Assembly: GCF_900115285.1 (NCBI RefSeq)
Contig: NZ_FOYW01000003.1
Location: 62,001-126,000 of the forward strand
From: Marinobacter daqiaonensis
Lineage (GTDB): Bacteria; Pseudomonadota; Gammaproteobacteria; Pseudomonadales; Oleiphilaceae
DNA: 64,000 nucleotides
Direction of reading: 5' to 3'
Shown here piece by piece: positions 1 through 7,224 of the stretch. The notes under the pieces were generated by a model, which worked only from the letters and a program-made list of their open reading frames with translations, searched no databases and had not been told where the DNA came from. A program made the position numbers and the translations under genes. Every line of letters starts with the position of its first letter. The stretch's first letter is position 1.

Positions 1-324
1 CCAGGACAGCTCAGTCGAATCGCCGTGGACGGTCTGCCAGGGCTGGTCGTCATATTCGTAGCCGGGCCAGTCATCTGCGTAGCCGTCCAGGTTTGGCGGC
101 CCCGACAGCTGGCTGGCGTAGATGATGTCGTTGCGATGCTCCACCGGCGGAACGGAGGAGAGCTCGGTTTCAGCCAGGCTGGCCATCCGTCGCGCCTGGG
201 TGCCGAGCTGCTCGGCGGCCTGGTCACGCAGGGCTTCATCCAGCTCAAGCACGAACTGCAGTCCCGCCCACGGGATCATCAGCATGAGCAGGCTGGCCAG
301 CAATAACTGACGCTTGAGGGTCAC
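1..324 (-). CDS. Sortase-system-type sensor histidine kinase (partial, N-terminal 108 residues)
   Basis: Reading the minus strand from a GTG at 324 gives a protein that runs off the left edge. It opens with a membrane segment (MTLKRQLLLASLLMLMIPWA), then a likely periplasmic region containing LDGYADDWPGY. This opening matches the histidine kinase family that accompanies the dedicated sortase system of marine proteobacteria; kinase motifs would lie outside the window. The start sits just behind the response-regulator stop (TAG at 328-330), so the two genes are almost certainly co-transcribed and translationally coupled, with the Shine-Dalgarno sequence inside the upstream gene. The family call rests on recall of the N-terminus and on the neighbouring regulator; that it is a membrane sensor kinase is the safer statement. 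Confidence 0.7.
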   Translation of the reverse strand, partial: MTLKRQLLLASLLMLMIPWAGLQFVLELDEALRDQAAEQLGTQARRMASLAETELSSVPPVEHRNDIIYASQLSGPPNLDGYADDWPGYEYDDQPWQTVHGDSTELSW

Positions 325-327
325 TTC

Positions 328-1029
328 CTAGATCTCACGGGCATTCCAGCGATACCCCATGCCATAGGCGGTCTGGATGCCGTCGAACTCTGGCGCTATC
401 TGCTGGAACTTGCGGCGAATCCGTTTTATGTGGGAGGTGACGGTATTGTCGTCCAGTACTGTGCTGGCTGCCTGCATCAGCTGATCGCGATTGCGGATGT
501 GGCCGGGGTGCTGGACGAGGGCGTGCAGCATCCAGAATTCTGTGACCGTCAGTTCCAGCGGTGTGCCGTTCCAGGCAACGGTCATGCGATCAACATTCAG
601 GGTAAGCCGCCCCCGCTCCAGCACTTCGTCCGGGCGCTGGAGTGCTTCGGCCCAGGCATCCGCCCGGCGCAGCAGGGCGGTGATGCGGGCCAGCAGGTGA
701 TCCAGACTCATGTCCTTGGTGACATAGTCGTCCGCTCCCAGGCGCAGGCCGTGAACCGAGTCGATATCGCTGTCGCGGGCGGTCAGGAAGATGATTGGCA
801 GAGTGGCGGACTGCCGACGCAGATCCTGGCACAGGTCGAAGCCTCCTTCTGGCTCGTCGCCCAGTCCCACATCGATGACGGCCAGGTCCGGCAGACTGGT
901 CCTGAGCCCCGACAGCGCAGCGTGACGGTCACCGTAGACCGACACCCTGTACCCCCGACGCTCGAAAGCATCCCGATAGTTTTCCCGGATGGCGGGCTCG
1001 TCCTCCACCAGAACAATGTGTCGTTTCAT
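328..1029 (-). CDS. OmpR-family response regulator of the proteobacterial dedicated sortase system
   Basis: This 233-residue regulator has an N-terminal receiver (acidic D10-E11, phospho-acceptor D53 in AVIDVGL, T83, K105 in YVTKD) and a C-terminal winged helix ending in RIRRKFQQ...YGMGYRW. The start at 1029 is preferred over upstream in-frame codons because GGAGAG lies just before it and the protein then begins directly with the receiver (MKRHIVLVEDE). Sequence and partner kinase fit the regulator that normally sits beside a class GN sortase and its single target. Here the divergent sortase and target genes look broken, so its present regulon is unclear. Phosphorylation should come from the kinase directly downstream. 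It probably acts on promoters in the 1030-1241 intergenic region. Confidence 0.8.
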   Translation of the reverse strand: MKRHIVLVEDEPAIRENYRDAFERRGYRVSVYGDRHAALSGLRTSLPDLAVIDVGLGDEPEGGFDLCQDLRRQSATLPIIFLTARDSDIDSVHGLRLGADDYVTKDMSLDHLLARITALLRRADAWAEALQRPDEVLERGRLTLNVDRMTVAWNGTPLELTVTEFWMLHALVQHPGHIRNRDQLMQAASTVLDDNTVTSHIKRIRRKFQQIAPEFDGIQTAYGMGYRWNAREI

Positions 1030-1241
1030 GGCTCTCCAGCTTCGGTGATCGTCAGCGTGAGCCCAATGTAACCAGCCCCCCTGCACGGTAACAAGCGTGA
1101 GGGAGCGGTTTTTGCCGGTTTGCCACAATTCATCATTTTCCGACCCGTTCCCGGACAGGTTGATGCACAGGATGGTCGTTTCGTTCCGTTTCAATGGTGC
1201 GCAGCTAAGGCACCGCACCCATTGATCACAGGAACCGAGTC

Positions 1242-1550
1242 ATGCCGCAGATAATGCTATTGCCCCTCTATCCCCGTCCGGCCCTTCGTCGCCTCTCAGC
1301 AAACCCGGAACACCAGAACCTTACCCGGCGGCGGCGATGGGAGGGCGCCAGCCTGTGGCTGGCCATGTTGATGCTGCTACTGGTGCAGCCGCTGTTCGTG
1401 GAGGCGGAAGCGCATGACAGTCGCCTTCCACAGGGCCCCGGGGAGTTTTGCTCACCGAAGCAGAGCCGAGAGGCGCCGTCCCGGACATTGGCAGGCGGAG
1501 TTGAACCGGAGCTCGCCCGGGCAGCTGGCCCTGATCGTGTGGGAGCGTAA
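1242..1550 (+). pseudogene. Probable N-terminal remnant of the sortase-target (VIT/vWA) protein gene
   Basis: The ATG at 1242 has a good ribosome-binding site (cacagga). The first residues include a basic stretch (TRRRRWEGASLW) followed by one hydrophobic segment (LAMLMLLLVQPLF), as in the N-terminus of the marine sortase-target proteins. After about residue 65 the frame appears to shift: a GEVLLTEAE-like continuation is readable only by changing frame near 1445. No VIT domain, vWA domain or LPXTG-like tail follows; an intact target would be several hundred residues, and here the frame closes after 102. Its TAA overlaps the ATG of the next frame (TAATG), the coupling expected of a target-sortase pair. 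The reading as a decayed target gene is inference from position and the N-terminal pattern; it could also be an unrelated short membrane protein. Confidence 0.4.
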
Positions 1551-1706
1551 TGATGGGCCGTATCCTTCTGCTTGCATTTTCGATGTCCGCCACGGTGCTG
1601 GTCGCCGGACTGTGGATTCCCCTGAAGGCCGTGGTCGCCCAGGAGGTGCTCACCCTGGCCTGGGCCCGCAGCCAGGCGGCCCGCTTGGAAAACCGGCCCT
1701 GGTCAG
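1550..1706 (+). pseudogene. Truncated class GN sortase remnant
   Basis: From the ATG at 1550 (overlapping the previous TAA) the frame encodes an N-terminal membrane anchor and then LWIPLKAVVAQ...LAWARS...NRPW. This resembles the start of proteobacterial class GN sortases, where an IPAKA-AQ-LL-AW segment precedes a PWPWADTWPVARL-type motif. Resemblance stops at about residue 51; the catalytic His, Cys (TLxTC-type) and Arg region is absent, although the frame stays open to 1948, inside the next gene. A sortase would need about 200 residues. A deletion removing most of the target and the sortase core would explain the arrangement. The identification rests on a short N-terminal match plus the adjacent sortase-type two-component genes. 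Confidence 0.45.
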
Positions 1707-1804
1707 GGGAAGATGCCGGGCCGGCCCCTGCCACCAACGACGGGCCAGGGCTGAGAGCTTGCATGCGCCCGCAAATCCCGGCAATCTCGGGGTCATTCTC
1801 AACC

Positions 1805-1830
1805 GATGGCCGGGCTCATACCCGGCCATC
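1805..1830 (+). terminator. Strong stem-loop between sortase remnant and glsB-like gene
   Basis: A perfect 10-bp inverted repeat (gatggccggg / cccggccatc) with a 6-base loop lies 26 bases before the GlsB-like start codon. There is no clear T-run after it, so it may be a weak terminator or an mRNA structure left from the eroded operon. Confidence 0.45.
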
Positions 1831-1856
1831 CTGTCCTGACCAGGGAGTATGCGCGG

Positions 1857-2099
1857 ATGAACCTGATTCTGTTTCTGATTATCGGTGGCGTGGCCGGCTG
1901 GCTGGCCGGACTGATTATGAAAGGCCGCGGTTTCGGTGTTCTTGCTAATGTCGGTATCGGTATCGTCGGTTCATTTCTTGGCGGATTCGTATTCAGGCTG
2001 CTGCAGCTTTCTCCCCAGGGAGCCATCGGTGAGCTTGTGACGGCGACCGTTGGCGCGGTGCTTTTGCTGGCTATTGTCGGCGCGATCAAGAAGGATTGA
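1857..2099 (+). CDS. GlsB/YeaQ/YmgE-family small membrane protein
   Basis: An 80-residue, very hydrophobic protein with three predicted membrane segments and the glycine-rich pattern GGVAGWLAGLIMKGRGFG typical of the transglycosylase-associated/GlsB family (E. coli YeaQ, YmgE). It ends in a short charged tail (IKKD). The start at 1857 follows gggag; the upstream ATG at 1849 meets a stop after three codons. Members are linked to envelope stress responses, but no enzymatic activity is established for the family. It is followed after four bases by a MAPEG protein, so the two are probably one transcript of small inner-membrane proteins. Confidence 0.85.
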   Translation: MNLILFLIIGGVAGWLAGLIMKGRGFGVLANVGIGIVGSFLGGFVFRLLQLSPQGAIGELVTATVGAVLLLAIVGAIKKD

Positions 2100-2103
2100 A
2101 TAG

Positions 2104-2505
2104 ATGTTGATGCCGGTTACTGCCATTTTCGCCGCTGTGACAGCGGTTTTACTGCTGCTTCTTTCCCTTCGGGTGTCGATGTTTCGCCTCAAATATGGCC
2201 AGGGTCTCGGAGTGAACGACGATCGTGGCTTTGAGGTGGCGGTCAGAACCCAGGGTAACCTGGTGGAATACGCCCCCATGGCACTTATCCTGATGGCGGT
2301 GGGGGAGCTCAACGGTGTCGGGGCCCAGTGGATTTACTGGGTCGGAATGGCATTTGTCGGCGGCCGCCTCCTGCATGTCTTCGGCATGTTCAACGGCAAC
2401 GGTGGCCCCCATAAGGCCCGGCTGGTGGGTACTCTGCTTACCTGGCTGAGCATTCTCGTCATGGCTGTTCTGGTGGTCTGGAACGTCATTCAGGTCCGGC
2501 CCTGA
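2104..2505 (+). CDS. MAPEG-family membrane protein
   Basis: A 133-residue protein with four predicted membrane helices. The motif RTQGNLVEYAPMAL is the MAPEG hallmark (membrane-associated proteins in eicosanoid and glutathione metabolism; compare RxxxNxxEY), and GGRLLHVFGM matches the third helix. Bacterial members are thought to be glutathione-dependent transferases or peroxidases of the inner membrane, but the substrate cannot be read from the sequence. It starts four bases after the GlsB-like stop, suggesting co-transcription, and is followed by a stem-loop at 2529-2550. Confidence 0.88.
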   Translation: MLMPVTAIFAAVTAVLLLLLSLRVSMFRLKYGQGLGVNDDRGFEVAVRTQGNLVEYAPMALILMAVGELNGVGAQWIYWVGMAFVGGRLLHVFGMFNGNGGPHKARLVGTLLTWLSILVMAVLVVWNVIQVRP

Positions 2506-2528
2506 CAATGGGGCTCCGCTAAACGGGA

Positions 2529-2550
2529 AACGCCTCCCGAAGGAGGCGTT
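2529..2550. terminator. Bidirectional stem-loop between convergent genes
   Basis: A perfect 9-bp stem (aacgcctcc / ggaggcgtt) with a cgaa tetraloop lies between the MAPEG gene and a small minus-strand gene. On the minus strand the downstream side is rich in T (gtttcccgttt), so it may work best for the minus-strand gene. Confidence 0.6.
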
Positions 2551-2571
2551 GTCGAGCCCTGATCCGCAGGG

Positions 2572-2775
2572 TTACACCATCAGCGCAAGCCCCGACGATT
2601 CCCGCTCCAAAAGTTCCTCGCTCCGTTCCAGCCGGGGCTGTGTTTCGGCTGGGATCCTGTTTTCGGGTTGCATTACCCTGGCCTGTTCCACTGGCACCTC
2701 CCTGTTGGCCTGGGCCGCTTCGAGAGCTGCTGCGCGGGCAATCAGCTCCGGCCTATCCAGTACTAGTACGGTCAT
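2572..2775 (-). CDS. Small hypothetical protein (67 aa)
   Basis: The frame begins with an ATG behind a convincing ribosome-binding site (aaggaacg) and encodes a charged, alanine- and glutamate-rich protein (MTVLVLDRPEL...RLERSEELLERESSGLALMV). There is no signal peptide or membrane helix. The middle (ARAAALEAAQANREVPVEQARV) is likely helical. I recognise no family. Support for it being real comes from the ribosome-binding site, the stem-loop just past its stop, and the free upstream region. It stands alone, with 267 bases to the divergent rhomboid gene. Confidence 0.5.
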   Translation of the reverse strand: MTVLVLDRPELIARAAALEAAQANREVPVEQARVMQPENRIPAETQPRLERSEELLERESSGLALMV

Positions 2776-3042
2776 GTCACGTTCCTTATATTATTGGGTC
2801 AGGCTATTGTTCTTATGCCCGCATACTATCGTTTGTCCCCGGGGGCTTGGCAACACCTTGTTGCCATTCGGGAAGGTGCGCCCCCACCGCTCTGCTGATT
2901 GAATGGCATTGCCGTGACATCTGTATGACATGCGCTGTTCCTCGTTCTCGTGGGTTCATGCTTATTACAGCGGGAAAAGCTGGCCCTGCTGTGTTAAAAC
3001 CCGATCAGGAAACCGATCAATTGTGCGCAATAGTGGCCGCCG

Positions 3043-4491
3043 ATGCTGATTATCCCCGCTGAAAAAAGCCTGGACTGGAAGAACCCGCCCTGGATGACCC
3101 TGGCGCTGATGCTGGCTTGCCTGGTTATTTTTGTGTTCTACCAGGGCAAGGACCCCAGGCTCCTGCACACGGCCGTCCAGCACTATCTGGATCAGGGGCT
3201 TGACCGGTTGGAAGCGCCGATCTACGAGACTTACCTGGAGCGGGAAATCCGGCTGGAAGGAGAGGCGGATCGGAGGACGGACCTCGAGGCCTTCCGTGAG
3301 ACTGTGGCGGCTGGCGAGCGGGCCAGTCTTGCAGTGACCATGCTGATGGATCGACCGTTCTTCGACTACCTGCTGGCCAACCGCGACCTGCTGATGAATG
3401 GGCGGCAACGGCAGTACTGGACCGAGGCTCGTGTTCCCATCCAGCAAAACCTGATCAATGAGATCAGTGCCTATGAGGCGGGGCTGGTGCCCGCGGAGCC
3501 AAGTCTCTACACCCTGGTGTCGTACCAGTTCCTCCACGGGGGCTGGGGCCATCTGATCGGCAACCTGGTCTTCCTGTTCCTGTTGGGATTCACGGTGGAG
3601 AAGGCTCTCGGGCCCGGGCGTTATCTGTTGGCCTATCTGATGTGCGGGGTCTTCTCGGCGCTGATCTACACGGGATTTTCCTGGGGCAGCAAGATTCCGC
3701 TGGTGGGCGCGTCCGGGTCGATCTCAGGACTGATGGGAATGTACGTCGCCTTCTTTGGAATGCGCCGGATCCGGTTCTTCTATTTCCTGGGGGTGTATTT
3801 CAACTACTTCCGGGCGCCGGCCCTTGCCATCCTGCCAGTGTGGATCGGCAAGGAGCTCTACGATTACTGGGCGGCCGGGTCCACGGGTATTGCCTACATG
3901 GCCCATGCCGGCGGCCTGGTGGCTGGTGCAGGGCTGATCCTGCTGCTGGGCAAGGGCTGGTTCCAGGCCCGGGAGGCCTTCCATGAACCGGAGCAGGAGG
4001 AGCAGGACCGGCAGTTTACCCATGACTACGCCGATGCCATGGAGGCCCTGGCGCGAATGGATTTCACTCTTGCCAGGAAACGGTTCGAAGCCCTCTGGCG
4101 GGACTATCCCGACCGGCCGGTCGTCCTGGAGCATCTTTACCAACTCGCCAAGCTGCGTCCGGACCTGGCGGAGTACCGACAGCGGACCCGTGAGCTGCTT
4201 AACCAGTATCTGAAGCTGCAACAGCCCGACAACCTCCTGCGCACCTGGCAGGAATATCTGGAACTGGGCGAAGCTATCCATCCCCTGGAGGCCGAGGAAC
4301 ATAACCGGGTACTGTTCGCGGCTTTGCGCCAGGATGACCTGAAGGTCGCTGAAAAAGCCTTTGCCCGGGTAAGGGATACCGGCCACCGGGAGCTTGTTCG
4401 GGAGGCAGGCAGGCTCCTGGCGGACGAATTCGGTAAACGGCGAATGGAACCCAAGGCCAACGAGTACCGGCTGCTGCTCAAAACACTGTAA
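3043..4491 (+). CDS. Rhomboid-family intramembrane serine protease with C-terminal TPR-like region
   Basis: A 482-residue inner-membrane protease. The core (about 150-305) carries HGGWGHLIGN (H165, H170, N174) in the second helix, the catalytic serine S224 in GASGSISG, and the catalytic histidine H288 in AHAGG. The first membrane helix (about 18-33) is separated from the core by about 115 mostly soluble residues (35-150), an unusually long loop. After the last helix, about 165 residues (315-482) form charged helices with paired repeats (ALARMDFTLARKRFEALWRDYPD) resembling TPRs, presumably cytoplasmic and recruiting a partner. It is monocistronic, with a 334-bp gap downstream. The substrate is unknown. 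Confidence 0.88.
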   Translation: MLIIPAEKSLDWKNPPWMTLALMLACLVIFVFYQGKDPRLLHTAVQHYLDQGLDRLEAPIYETYLEREIRLEGEADRRTDLEAFRETVAAGERASLAVTMLMDRPFFDYLLANRDLLMNGRQRQYWTEARVPIQQNLINEISAYEAGLVPAEPSLYTLVSYQFLHGGWGHLIGNLVFLFLLGFTVEKALGPGRYLLAYLMCGVFSALIYTGFSWGSKIPLVGASGSISGLMGMYVAFFGMRRIRFFYFLGVYFNYFRAPALAILPVWIGKELYDYWAAGSTGIAYMAHAGGLVAGAGLILLLGKGWFQAREAFHEPEQEEQDRQFTHDYADAMEALARMDFTLARKRFEALWRDYPDRPVVLEHLYQLAKLRPDLAEYRQRTRELLNQYLKLQQPDNLLRTWQEYLELGEAIHPLEAEEHNRVLFAALRQDDLKVAEKAFARVRDTGHRELVREAGRLLADEFGKRRMEPKANEYRLLLKTL

Positions 4492-4825
4492 GCCGACGTG
4501 GGGGCGGTTTCATCAGCCGGTTCATTTCCCCTGGATCGTCCGTCCCCTGAACCGGTCAGTTCCGCTTTCCGTACATTGGTGTATTGTCGCTTTTATTTAC
4601 AAATTATTGAAATTGTTGAATAAAAGTATTTTCGGCCGAATTTTGTTTCGATGGGGGCATGACAGACGCGCACTGAATAAGGCATTATTTCTGACGATTT
4701 TCCGCTCGCTGGTTTCTGCTGGGCGGAACCGTATTCCACAACCGTGACACTGGCAGCACAGTAACTCCTCGACAACATGCCTGATCGATATCTCGCAGGC
4801 CGGTGCTGCCCCAAGGAGAGCAAGC
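4492..4825. other. 334-bp intergenic region, AT-rich centre
   Basis: No gene is seen. An 8-bp inverted repeat (ccggttca at 4517-4524, tgaaccgg at 4548-4555) with a 23-base loop could weakly terminate the rhomboid transcript. The stretch 4585-4690 is clearly AT-rich against its surroundings and probably holds the promoter of the acyl-CoA dehydrogenase pair, but I could not fix a convincing -35/-10 pair. A strong ribosome-binding site (aaggaga) precedes the ATG at 4826. Confidence 0.5.
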
Positions 4826-6004
4826 ATGACTGATCTGGATACCTTCCGTCAGGAAACCCGGGCATGGCTTGAAGAGAACTGCCCCCAGAGCATGCGTTCC
4901 CCCTTCGGCAGCGAAAAAGAAGTCTGCTGGGGTGGCCGCAATTTCAAGTTCTACAGCGAAGACCAGCGCCTGTGGCTGGAGCGTATGGCGGAGAAAGGCT
5001 GGACAGCGCCGGACTGGCCCACGGAATACGGCGGTGGCGGTCTGAGCCGTGCCGAGCACAAGATTCTGCTGGAAGAAATGGCCCGCATCCAGGCTCGCCC
5101 CCCACTGAACAGCTTCGGTATCTGGATGATCGGTCCGGCCATTCTCAAGTTCGGTTCCGAGGCCCTCAAGCAGCAGCATCTGCCGCCCATCGTGCGCGGA
5201 GAGATCCGCTGGTGTCAGGGTTATTCCGAGCCAGGTGCCGGCTCTGATCTTGCCGGTCTGCAGACCAAAGCCGAGGACAGGGGCGACCACTTCATCGTCA
5301 ATGGTCAGAAGATCTGGACCTCCTATGCCGACAGGGCCGACTGGATGTTCGCCCTTGTGCGGACCAATCCGGACGTCAAGAAACAGGAAGGCATCAGCCT
5401 GGTGCTGTTCGACATGGAGACTCCCGGAGTTTCCACCCGTCCCATCAAGCTGATCTCCGGCGAATCCCCCTTCTGTGAAACCTTCCTGGATGATGTCCGG
5501 GTCGAGAAGGACCAGGTGGTGGGTGAAGTGGACAAGGGCTGGACCATTGCCAAGTACCTGTTGACCCACGAGCGCAGCATGATCGGCAACATGGGCAGCA
5601 CCGCCGCCGGCCAGAAGACCCTGCCACAGCTGGCGGCCAGTGCCGTTGGTCTGCAGGACGGCAAGCTGGCGGACACGATGCTCCGTGCTGAAGTGGCATC
5701 CTGGACCATCGACTCCATCGGCTACGAGCTGACGGCAGAGCGGGCAAGGGACGAAGCCAAGGCTGGCCAGGGCGTGGGTAATGTTTCCGCCATGCTGAAA
5801 TACGCCGGTACCGAACTGAACAAGCGTCGTTACGAGTTGCTGGTTGCCGCTTATGGCAGCGAAGGCCTGATCTGGGAGGGTGACAGCCGCCCCGCCGGCG
5901 CACTGCCCCAGCAATGGCTGCGCACGAAGGGCAACTCCATCGAAGGCGGTACCTCTGAGGTTCAGCTGAACATCATCGCCAAAAACATTCTCGGACTTGG
6001 CTAA
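4826..6004 (+). CDS. Acyl-CoA dehydrogenase, probable catalytic subunit of a two-gene enzyme
   Basis: A 392-residue FAD-dependent acyl-CoA dehydrogenase (first oxidation step of beta-oxidation or a related CoA-ester pathway). The flavin/substrate motif YSEPGAGSD is intact, followed by QKIWTSYADRADW, and the C-terminal IEGGTSEVQLNIIAKNILGLG closes the all-helical domain. The glutamate found in MCAD-type enzymes (YEGT) is replaced, since the sequence reads IEGGTS. A glutamate in HERSMIGN sits where isovaleryl-CoA-type enzymes keep theirs. Fourteen bases downstream lies a second, more degenerate dehydrogenase, so the pair may form a heteromeric complex like those acting on steroid or branched CoA esters. 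The substrate is not determinable. Confidence 0.88.
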   Translation: MTDLDTFRQETRAWLEENCPQSMRSPFGSEKEVCWGGRNFKFYSEDQRLWLERMAEKGWTAPDWPTEYGGGGLSRAEHKILLEEMARIQARPPLNSFGIWMIGPAILKFGSEALKQQHLPPIVRGEIRWCQGYSEPGAGSDLAGLQTKAEDRGDHFIVNGQKIWTSYADRADWMFALVRTNPDVKKQEGISLVLFDMETPGVSTRPIKLISGESPFCETFLDDVRVEKDQVVGEVDKGWTIAKYLLTHERSMIGNMGSTAAGQKTLPQLAASAVGLQDGKLADTMLRAEVASWTIDSIGYELTAERARDEAKAGQGVGNVSAMLKYAGTELNKRRYELLVAAYGSEGLIWEGDSRPAGALPQQWLRTKGNSIEGGTSEVQLNIIAKNILGLG

Positions 6005-6018
6005 GGGCGGAGAGAGAC

Positions 6019-7158
6019 ATGCAAAAGCTTGTACTGACTGAAGAACAACAGATGCTCAAGGATGCCGCCCAGGGTCTGTTCAGCGACCAGGCGCCGGTGT
6101 CCCAGTTGCGCAAACTGCGGGACGAGAAAGATCCTCTGGGCTACGTGCCCGAGTTCTGGAACCAGGCGGTTGAACTGGGCCTGGCCGGGACCCTGATTCC
6201 CGAAGCCTACGGTGGCTCGGAATTCGGCCACGTTGGTATGGGCCAGGTCATGGAGGAAGGGGGTCGCACCCTGGCGGCCTCACCGCTGTTTGCCTCTGGT
6301 GTTCTTGGGGCCTGCGCCCTGATGCTGGCAGGCCACGGCAGCCAGAAGGATATCCTCAAGGATATTGCCGCGGGCACCCACCTGATGGCCCTTGCCATCG
6401 ATGAAACCGGCCGTCACCAGCCTGCCCGGGTGGCTACAAAGGCAGAGGCCCAGGGCGACGGTTTCGTGCTGAACGGTAACAAGACCTTCGTGGTTGATGG
6501 CCATATTGCCAACACCCTCATCGTATCCGCTCGCACCAGCGGTGGCGAGCGGGACGAGCAGGGCATCACCCTGTTCCTGGTGGACGCCAATGCGGAAGGC
6601 GTCTCCGTCGAGCGCACCATCTTTCCGGATGGTCGTAACTACGCCAAGGTTGAGCTGCAGAACGTGGCTGTCGGTGCTGATGCCGTTCTAGGCCCGAAGG
6701 ATCAGGGCTATGAGTCGCTACAGAAGGTGCTCGATATCGGCAACGCCCATCTGGCGGCGGAGCTGCTGGGCCTGTCCAGTGAGGCTTTCGAGCGGACCGT
6801 GGCCTACATGAAGGAGCGTAAGCAGTTCGGCGTTTACATCTCCTCCTTCCAGGCGCTGCAACACCGCGCCGCCCACATGTGGAGCGAGCTGGAACAGGTG
6901 AAGTCCATGGTGCTGAAGGCCCTGATGGCGCTGGATGCCAGTGATGACCAGGCCTCCCTCCTGGTCAGTGCCGCCAAGGCCAAGGCCAGCCAGGTGGCAG
7001 AGCTGGTCACCAACGAGGGTGTGCAGCTCCACGGCGGTATGGGCATGACCGATGAATTCGATATCGGCCTGTTCATGAAGCGGGCCCGTCCGGTCCAGCT
7101 GCTGCTGGGGGATTTCCGCTATCACGCCGACCGGGTGGCCACCCTGAAGGGCTTCTGA
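6019..7158 (+). CDS. Acyl-CoA dehydrogenase-like protein, probable partner subunit
   Basis: A 379-residue acyl-CoA dehydrogenase homologue translated directly after the preceding paralogue (gap 14 bases, ribosome-binding site ggagaga). The fold is recognisable: N-terminal helices (LTEEQQMLKDAAQGLF), middle beta domain (FVLNGNKTFVVDGHIANTLIV) and C-terminal QLHGGMGMTDEFDIG. However, the usual TEPGAGSD-type segment reads ALAIDETGRH, and neither of the two usual catalytic glutamate positions is evident. This pattern fits the non-catalytic or half-site subunit of heterotetrameric acyl-CoA dehydrogenases, with the active site completed by the upstream protein. That pairing is inferred from gene order and residue loss. 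Confidence 0.85.
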   Translation: MQKLVLTEEQQMLKDAAQGLFSDQAPVSQLRKLRDEKDPLGYVPEFWNQAVELGLAGTLIPEAYGGSEFGHVGMGQVMEEGGRTLAASPLFASGVLGACALMLAGHGSQKDILKDIAAGTHLMALAIDETGRHQPARVATKAEAQGDGFVLNGNKTFVVDGHIANTLIVSARTSGGERDEQGITLFLVDANAEGVSVERTIFPDGRNYAKVELQNVAVGADAVLGPKDQGYESLQKVLDIGNAHLAAELLGLSSEAFERTVAYMKERKQFGVYISSFQALQHRAAHMWSELEQVKSMVLKALMALDASDDQASLLVSAAKAKASQVAELVTNEGVQLHGGMGMTDEFDIGLFMKRARPVQLLLGDFRYHADRVATLKGF

Positions 7159-7197
7159 CGGACCGATCCCGACCGTTGTAACAACGGACGTATCAGG

Positions 7198-7224
7198 CAG
7201 GCCGGCTCAGAATGAGCCGGCCTG
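7198..7224. terminator. Bidirectional rho-independent terminator
   Basis: A perfect 12-bp stem (caggccggctca / tgagccggcctg) with a 3-base loop is followed by tttcgtttc on the plus strand. It lies between the dehydrogenase pair and the convergent membrane-protein gene, and overlaps the last codons of the latter (stop at 7207-7209). Confidence 0.85.

Noticed and set aside
1030-1218. N-terminal extension of the response regulator to 1218
   Set aside because: The receiver begins precisely at the ATG at 1029, which has a good ribosome-binding site; the extension has no similarity and a frame rich in Trp and Gly typical of non-coding translation.
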